Positions 5,712 to 10,960 of a DNA stretch of 10,960 bases are shown here, in pieces (the first letter of the stretch is position 1; the number at the start of each line of letters is the position of its first letter). The notes beneath the pieces were generated by a model that was given only the letters and a program-made list of their open reading frames with translations, made no database searches and was not told the DNA's origin. The stretch lies in contig JAGBNT010000073.1 of the NCBI GenBank assembly GCA_017634255.1, positions 1 to 10,960 of the forward strand. Direction: 5' to 3'. This DNA is from Lachnospiraceae bacterium (GTDB taxonomy: Bacteria; Bacillota_A; Clostridia; Lachnospirales; Lachnospiraceae). A program made the position numbers and the translations under genes.

Positions 5712-8241
5712 TAATCAAGTAAAGAATAAAAATCAGGGTCCCGTTTTCAGGTTCAGGGAAGCAGAGGATATAAGGGTCGAAGGGAATACCGTCGCGGATC
5801 TGATGCGCGACGACAACGAATATGTTTTCGGCAGCAGGATGAAGCTGAGCCTCGATGAGCATATCGAGGAGCCGCCTGAAGAGAATGATATACAAAAGGA
5901 CGAGAGCAGGATAAAAAATTTCCGTCTCGTTAACCCCTTGACGGAGGCGTATAAGTACTCGGGTATCCAGACGGAGTCGGACTTAAGGCGGGACCAGGCT
6001 CTTTCCGCCTACAGAAAGTCGGCGGCGTATATGCTTAAGGACAAAAATGTGACAGAAGAGTTAAAGACCCTCCTTGAGGACGTGCAGACCTATCTTTCAG
6101 TGGACTACGATGCGCTGTCGATGGACAAGAGAGAGGCAAAGGGGAAATACGACGGAAAGTACGGCATATTCTGGCTGTGGAATTCCTTTACCCATAAGAT
6201 GCGCTTTTCCAGGAAGACACAGAGCGAGAAGCTCATATACCTCAAGAAAAAGATAGAGGCACTGCCGGATGATAAGACCGAACCGGTAAAGTTCCTTAAG
6301 GCATGGATAGCCAGGATGACCACTACCGCCTTAGACCCTAAGGAGGAGGAGATAAACGATGCTACGAAGGTAAAGTTCAAGCGCACCAAGGATGGCAAAG
6401 AGAATAAGATGGAAATGGCGGACAGGAGAGGGGAGCCCCTCTTCGCCCAGGAGCCCTCAGTAAGGGACATCGTACAGGGAAGCCTCGGGGACTGCTACTT
6501 CCTTGCCAATCTCGCCGGTCTGGTCAGCAGGGATCCGGATGCGATCCGGAATATGATGAGGGACGAGGGAGATACGGTAACCGTAAGATTTTATTCCAAA
6601 GTAAAGAAGGTGGGAAGGATCGATATAGAGCCGGTCTATATCCGTGTGGACAAGCGCCTTCCCCAGAATTTCGCCAGCCACAGCTTATGGGTACAGGTAT
6701 TGGAGAAGGCCTTCACGGTCTATTACGGGATCTCAAAGAAATTAAATAAGGTGGCGGAGATAAAGCTGGATAAGGACTTAGGGGAGCAGACTGTGGATTA
6801 CGATGATATATCCGGAGGGTACTTAGAGGACGCCTTTCTCATGCTCACCGGACAGGAGACCGAGATAAACGCCTCCGTTTCCAATGTGACTACCAACCGC
6901 ATCGAAAACCTTTTTGAAGCCCTTCCGATGAACTATGTCACCGCGCCCGAGTATCTAAAAAAAGCCCGCAGTCTTCCGATAACTGCCAGAAAGATCAAGG
7001 ACGAATACAACAAAAAGATCGAGAAAGTCTGCGAGGAAATAGGGGTGGACTTAAAGATTTTTAATGAATACAAAGAGATGCAGATGAAAAAAGTGGAGTT
7101 CATGCGCTCGGGAGTGGATGAGGACAGCGAGAACAAAGAGCTCGCGAATGAGTATATCAAGGTTGAGAACTTCCTGAAAAAGCATCAGAGAAAGTTCCAG
7201 GAGGACAACATAAAGCTGGATCAGAACCAGGATTATCAGGATCTCTACAGGCAGATGCAGGAGGAGCTCTTTAAGGCGGCACAGGAAATGGAGGACCAGC
7301 TCAACAAGGGAGGCTTCTCTTTAGGAGGCTCGGACCCCTTAACGATGGACTCGTATCAGCAGGAGAAGACCCAGAAGATCCATTATTACGACCATGAGGG
7401 GGATATGAAGCTCTATGAGCTCTCCTCCTACAACGAGAAAAATGAAACGGATCCCCTTAAGATACTTAAGAATAAGCAGAGCTTTAAGGGCAGGAGCAGG
7501 CGCATATGTAAAAGTCTCCTGGCTGAGGCTGCAAAAAGGGCGGGGGTCGCGGATATTCACGGGGTGCTCGTAATGCCGGAGAAGAAGAAAAAAAAGAAGA
7601 AGGGCGAGGCCCCCGAGGAGGGGTGGACAGAATACACCCGAACCGCCAGCATCGAGGATTATCAGGAGGTGATCGCGAAACTCAGAGCATATATTGAAAG
7701 GGAGGATACGACCTTCACCTTAAAGGACGCCGGAGAGGGGGAGTTATCCTACAGCAAGGAAGCGCTTAAATCGGGGGATATAAACAAGGTATTTAAGGAG
7801 ATCCTGCTTAAGAGCCTCACATATATAGAGAACAGCTTTGAGTACCAGACCCTCATAACCCACAGACCCTTAAGCGGCAAATATACCAAGGCCGCAAAGA
7901 TCAAATATAAGGAGATCGAAGACGCAATAGCTGCGGGCAGGGTAGTCACCTTCGGCACCAAGCATAACTCCCGCACCAACAGGGATGGTCTCAACAAAGA
8001 ATCATATTTCGAGGGTATGTACGACAGCCATGCTTACACCATTTTCGGGGTCAAAAAATTAGGAGACAGGCTCTTTATCCGTGCCAGAAACCCCTGGGGC
8101 AGGGATATGGTGAAGTACGTGGAGGGAGAAAACGGAGCTATAAAATACGACCACGAAGAGGGCTATGAAAGGGATGGCATAGGACTTATCGAGTTCAACC
8201 ATTTCCTGTCAAGGTCCGACGGATATTACATACAGAAGTAA
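5698..8241 (+). CDS. calpain-family (C2) cysteine protease with large internal insertion
   Basis: From ATG 5698 this is 847 residues. The first half of a calpain core is clear: IVQGSLGDCYFLANLAGL, with oxyanion Gln260 and nucleophile Cys266. RVDKRLP and SLWVQVLEKAFTVYYG follow, as in animal calpains, ending at ISGGYLEDAF. The second half lies near the C-terminus: GMYDSHAYTIFGV (His778) and LFIRARNPWGRD (Asn798, Trp800). All three catalytic residues are present. Cys and His are about 512 residues apart, against roughly 157 in human calpains, so about 350 residues are inserted. The insert is helical and charged and includes a seven-lysine run (about 629-635). Residues 1-240 are a separate N-terminal region without signal peptide, opening with MGELDNQV as in the last gene. 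No EF-hand or C2 domain follows the core. It should cut proteins after limited recognition; target and calcium dependence cannot be told. It overlaps the previous gene by 14 nt and precedes the next by 18 nt. Confidence 0.93.
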   Translation: MGELDNQVKNKNQGPVFRFREAEDIRVEGNTVADLMRDDNEYVFGSRMKLSLDEHIEEPPEENDIQKDESRIKNFRLVNPLTEAYKYSGIQTESDLRRDQALSAYRKSAAYMLKDKNVTEELKTLLEDVQTYLSVDYDALSMDKREAKGKYDGKYGIFWLWNSFTHKMRFSRKTQSEKLIYLKKKIEALPDDKTEPVKFLKAWIARMTTTALDPKEEEINDATKVKFKRTKDGKENKMEMADRRGEPLFAQEPSVRDIVQGSLGDCYFLANLAGLVSRDPDAIRNMMRDEGDTVTVRFYSKVKKVGRIDIEPVYIRVDKRLPQNFASHSLWVQVLEKAFTVYYGISKKLNKVAEIKLDKDLGEQTVDYDDISGGYLEDAFLMLTGQETEINASVSNVTTNRIENLFEALPMNYVTAPEYLKKARSLPITARKIKDEYNKKIEKVCEEIGVDLKIFNEYKEMQMKKVEFMRSGVDEDSENKELANEYIKVENFLKKHQRKFQEDNIKLDQNQDYQDLYRQMQEELFKAAQEMEDQLNKGGFSLGGSDPLTMDSYQQEKTQKIHYYDHEGDMKLYELSSYNEKNETDPLKILKNKQSFKGRSRRICKSLLAEAAKRAGVADIHGVLVMPEKKKKKKKGEAPEEGWTEYTRTASIEDYQEVIAKLRAYIEREDTTFTLKDAGEGELSYSKEALKSGDINKVFKEILLKSLTYIENSFEYQTLITHRPLSGKYTKAAKIKYKEIEDAIAAGRVVTFGTKHNSRTNRDGLNKESYFEGMYDSHAYTIFGVKKLGDRLFIRARNPWGRDMVKYVEGENGAIKYDHEEGYERDGIGLIEFNHFLSRSDGYYIQK

Positions 8242-8259
8242 ATTACAAGGAGAGGGAAG

Positions 8260-9090
8260 ATGAGTGATATTGAGATCTACAGATTGACGCAGGAAAATGC
8301 TAAAGACGCAGCGGGGATACTGCTGCCGGAGGTGGTACAGGCTCTAAAGGAGGACAAGCCTGTCACTGTGCTGGCTGCGATGGACGGAAATACAGTCATC
8401 GGAGCCCTGGGGGGCGCCGTAGACGGGGGAGCCTTTGAGATAGCTTCGCTTTTTGTCCACCCGGATCACAGGAGACGCGGCGCGGGACAGAAGCTTATAT
8501 GGAGCCTTCAGGATATTATGGAGGATGAGCTCGTAATAAAGGCGGATTACAATGTAGAGAATGAGGACAATAAGACCCTTCGTCCCTTTTTTGACAGCAT
8601 GGGCTTTAAGACCGAGAGGGCGGTTTATCCCTCTTACTATATCGCCTCCCTTAACAGGCTCAGGACATCCTCGATAATTGAAAAGGAGGAGGAAAGTATC
8701 CTTTATTTTTCGGAGGTGCCGGACAGCCTTATCAGGGCGGCGTCCAATACAGGCTTCGAAAAGGGCTATCCGATGCCCGAGGGCGGTCTTCTGGCGGCGA
8801 ATATAGATAAGCATATGAGCTTTTGCGTCGTGAAGGATGATAAAATGAGCGCCTATGTGGCGGTAGAGCCCATAGATGAGGAGATGGTAAAGGTTTCGGC
8901 ACTGTGGTCGGAGACTCCGAATCCCAAAGAACTCATAGTGATGCTCTCCCGGATGCTCAGGGAATTAAGGGCAAAATACAGACCGGAGACAAGGGTGGCG
9001 ATGCTGGCTATGAACTCCGCCTCCTATAAGCTCATTCAGTATATGTTCAGGGATGTGGAGCCAAGCTCCTACAGCGTGTATCTGGTTTAA
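8260..9090 (+). CDS. double-GNAT acetyltransferase-like protein C
   Basis: This is 276 residues from ATG 8260, with AAGGAG (8247-8252) 7 nt upstream, 18 nt after the calpain-like gene. The N-terminal half is a typical GNAT domain: it begins IEIYRLTQENAKDAAGI, has motif A FVHPDHRRRGAGQKLI with RxxGAG at 71-76, and motif B RPFFDSMGFKTERAVY. The catalytic acceptor site cannot be told. The C-terminal half (about 140-276) lacks a pyrophosphate loop. Its final part (about 219-276) aligns with the ends of the other two GNAT proteins here, so the three are probably paralogues with the same two-part design. It is the shortest of them and has an intact acetyl-CoA motif. It may acetylate a protein from this cluster, but free-amine or antibiotic-like substrates are equally possible from sequence alone. 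Confidence 0.82.
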   Translation: MSDIEIYRLTQENAKDAAGILLPEVVQALKEDKPVTVLAAMDGNTVIGALGGAVDGGAFEIASLFVHPDHRRRGAGQKLIWSLQDIMEDELVIKADYNVENEDNKTLRPFFDSMGFKTERAVYPSYYIASLNRLRTSSIIEKEEESILYFSEVPDSLIRAASNTGFEKGYPMPEGGLLAANIDKHMSFCVVKDDKMSAYVAVEPIDEEMVKVSALWSETPNPKELIVMLSRMLRELRAKYRPETRVAMLAMNSASYKLIQYMFRDVEPSSYSVYLV

Positions 9091-9188
9091 GGCGCATTTT
9101 GGGGAGCGTCTGCCAGAAGCAAGGTAAGGCACGTATACCTATTCGGAAAAACAAATAACAGCTTTTACATAGAAATGCGGAGGAAATC
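9091..9188 (+). other. 98-nt intergenic gap, possible promoter region
   Basis: This is the only gap of any size between genes here. I see no stem followed by a T-run, so no intrinsic terminator. It is AT-richer than its surroundings around 9140-9175. Weak -10-like words occur (TATACC 9134-9139, TACATA 9166-9171) but no good -35 box at the right spacing. It may hold a promoter for the last gene; the sequence does not establish one. Confidence 0.4.
9179..9183 (+). promoter_or_regulatory. ribosome binding site of the last gene
   Basis: GGAGG lies 5 nt before ATG 9189. Together with the MGEVDNQV reading it fixes this start. Confidence 0.85.
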
Positions 9189-10960
9189 ATGGGCGAAGTA
9201 GATAATCAGGTAAGCAGGAAGTCACAGGCAGGGACGGTCACTTTTGCACCGAAGAATAAGGTGGAGATAGCGCTGGGAAGAAATTCCATCAACGTAGGTA
9301 AGATGGAGAATCTCAATGAGTTTAAAAAAGCCGACGAAAAGGAGAAGGAAGAAAAGCTCGAAAAGCGCAATCAATTATTTGCGCGGATGGTGGATAATTC
9401 CATGGAGCAGAACCTGAAGCTTCAGGTGCAGGCGGATCAGAAGATGGATAAGCTCATCGATTCCGGTTGGTCCAACATAAGCTTTAGCGGCGGGATCCCC
9501 AAGCAGAAGCTTGCCACGATCAGAAAGGACGGGAAGTGGTCCTCCACCGAGGGCAATAAGATAAAGGATGCCAAAAAGATCTTCAGGAACGCCGACGTCT
9601 GCACGGTCAGGGAGTTAGACGCTTTAAACGCATATTTTACACAGGTCAGGAATGAGGTAATAAACAATGATCTCTATTCGGACGATCTGTCCGATGTAGG
9701 AAAAGAGCTCTATGGAGACGATTCGGCGGAAAACATGGCGGCACCTGAAGAGAAGAAAAAGGATCCCGTGGTAGGAGATGTAGTAAGCTATGTAAGATCC
9801 ATAGCCGATATGAATTTCAGCGGGGAGATGCTTACCGATGAATATCTTTCGGATCACATAGTGGATATGTATAGATTCTGCGACCGTATTCAGGAATATC
9901 CAAAGATAAAGGAAAGGAATCCCCACTTCTTTGACGGGATAGCCGACGATTCGAGGGCGATGCTCGAGGGCTATGCCGCGATGGGAGAAAACTTAAGGGC
10001 TCTTCTGGACTTCCATTTAAAGCTTCACGGTATCGAGCTCGTAAAGGAAAAGAATGATTTCGGGGAAGAGACAGGATTCATGATTGCCCGCCTTTACAGG
10101 GAGGACGAAAATAAGTCCAAGCGTCATAAGCAGAGGGAGACGAAGCAGAAGGATTATGATTGGTTAAGGCGTAATTTTCTTTTTAAGTATGTGGGAGATA
10201 ATGAGATAAGGAAGGCGGAGACCTATTCCGGCGATGCCTTTAACGTAAAAAACTCCATGGCAGGCGTGGAAGGCCTTATAAAGAAATGTGTCAGGGAATA
10301 TAACCTCAACAAGGATGAGGTGGACAAGGCAGTCGGGCAGATGAAGGAGATCATCGAGCTCAGGACCTCCATCATTGAGGAAGAGAAGGAGCAGCTTCAG
10401 GGCTACAAGACTGCCAAGGGGGATGATCTGGCCCGCTTCAGGGCTGCCCTGAAAAAGAACAACCGCCGTATAAACCTGCTTACTAAAAATATATCCCGCT
10501 ATCAGCAGTACATATCCTTTGCCCTGGGGCAGAGGGAGACGCTGCATCCCAATACGATCGAATTTCTCGGGAAGGAGGGGATGGACGACCTTCTGGAGCT
10601 TGTCCGTATAAGAACCCTTGTGGACGCCTCCGACGAGGCCATTGCCATTGCAAAGGGAGAAGCTAATGTCAAAAAAAGGACAGCGGCGGAATTTATGGAT
10701 ATGTACGCCGATGCCAAACAAAAGGCTGCACATACAAAAGAGCTCCTGGATAGAGCCTACACCGGACGCAATGAGGCGGTGGACAAGGGGGTGGAGTTAG
10801 CCGAAAAATACCGCCTCAAGCCAACTACCTCCACCTCAAGACTCTCCGGAATGCTGCTCGATGGAGCAGGAACCTTTAAAGAGTACGGCTGGGATGTAGA
10901 GTGGATCCATCTTGCTGTTTCCTATGAGCCCACGGAGTATACTCCGGAATTCATTAAAAA
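9189..10960 (+). CDS. long helical Lys/Glu-rich protein, 3'-truncated by window edge, function unknown
   Basis: I translated this frame by hand: 590 codons without a stop from ATG 9189 to the right edge, so the C-terminus is missing. It starts MGEVDNQV, almost identical to the MGELDNQV start of the calpain-like protein, with further loose similarity over the next ten residues. Residues 38-62 are a lysine/glutamate run (KADEKEKEEKLEKRNQ). Most of the rest is predicted helical and highly charged, with coiled-coil-like stretches around 378-440 and 478-540. A more mixed segment (MLLDGAGTFKEYGWDVEW) appears near the edge and may begin another domain. There is no signal peptide, membrane segment or enzyme motif that I recognise in the visible part. 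The missing C-terminus may hold a catalytic domain, as in the calpain-like protein, where the N-terminal region precedes the enzyme. It could be an effector, scaffold or substrate of this cluster. Confidence 0.85.
   Translation, partial: MGEVDNQVSRKSQAGTVTFAPKNKVEIALGRNSINVGKMENLNEFKKADEKEKEEKLEKRNQLFARMVDNSMEQNLKLQVQADQKMDKLIDSGWSNISFSGGIPKQKLATIRKDGKWSSTEGNKIKDAKKIFRNADVCTVRELDALNAYFTQVRNEVINNDLYSDDLSDVGKELYGDDSAENMAAPEEKKKDPVVGDVVSYVRSIADMNFSGEMLTDEYLSDHIVDMYRFCDRIQEYPKIKERNPHFFDGIADDSRAMLEGYAAMGENLRALLDFHLKLHGIELVKEKNDFGEETGFMIARLYREDENKSKRHKQRETKQKDYDWLRRNFLFKYVGDNEIRKAETYSGDAFNVKNSMAGVEGLIKKCVREYNLNKDEVDKAVGQMKEIIELRTSIIEEEKEQLQGYKTAKGDDLARFRAALKKNNRRINLLTKNISRYQQYISFALGQRETLHPNTIEFLGKEGMDDLLELVRIRTLVDASDEAIAIAKGEANVKKRTAAEFMDMYADAKQKAAHTKELLDRAYTGRNEAVDKGVELAEKYRLKPTTSTSRLSGMLLDGAGTFKEYGWDVEWIHLAVSYEPTEYTPEFIK

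Noticed and set aside
6427..6442. Inverted repeat AGAGGGG/CCCCTCT in the calpain gene
   Set aside because: The spacer is only 2 nt, so the real stem is short, and the codons encode the expected region just before the active-site Cys.
9134..9171. Possible sigma70-type promoter before the last gene
   Set aside because: The -10-like words lack a matching -35 box at 16-18 bp, so it is noted only as a possibility in the gap.
10164..10733. 189-codon open frame on the - strand near the right edge
   Set aside because: The + strand is open through this whole stretch from a well-supported start at 9189; the reverse frame shows no supporting motif.

Overview
The window looks like a piece of a Firmicutes genome, most likely a Lachnospiraceae-type Clostridia such as Butyrivibrio or a relative. 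This is an inference from strong purine-rich ribosome binding sites, a purine-biased coding strand, moderate GC and heavy use of AGG/AGA for arginine, ATA for isoleucine and CTT for leucine. Every recognisable gene is on the + strand. The genes are packed like one operon: gaps of 9 to 18 nt or overlaps, except for one 98-nt gap before the last gene. No tRNA, rRNA, CRISPR array or insertion sequence was seen.

Layout. (1) 3-158 is an open frame entering from the left edge. It runs into a 15-bp tandem repeat (60-194) coding for a charged pentapeptide like HENEK and is cut by an in-frame TAA at 156-158. The same frame then stays open to 1466 and encodes a papain-like cysteine protease. (2) 1483-3438 encodes an atypical kinase with PI3/4-kinase-like or HipA-like catalytic motifs. 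(3) 3454-4425 and 4437-5711 encode two related proteins of the GNAT acetyltransferase fold. The second has lost key acetyl-CoA-binding residues and carries an extra C-terminal domain. (4) 5698-8241 encodes a large calpain-type (C2) cysteine protease with a complete Cys/His/Asn triad and a large insertion inside the catalytic domain. (5) 8260-9090 encodes a third double-GNAT protein. (6) 9189 to the right edge encodes a long, mostly helical, lysine/glutamate-rich protein of unknown family.

How the parts may fit together. None of the complete proteins shows a signal peptide or membrane segment, so they should be made in the cytoplasm. The mix of two unrelated clan CA proteases, a kinase-like protein and several acetyltransferase-like proteins resembles a cluster of effector or toxin proteins, or an intracellular protease/kinase signalling or defence module, more than a metabolic operon. 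The calpain-like protein and the last protein begin with nearly the same residues, MGE(L/V)DNQV, which could be a shared export, packaging or docking tag. The three GNAT-fold proteins share a conserved C-terminal half and sit between the large proteins, so they could be modifying enzymes or adaptors for them. These system-level ideas are inference. The catalytic motifs, shared N-terminus, repeat tract and internal stop are read directly from the sequence.
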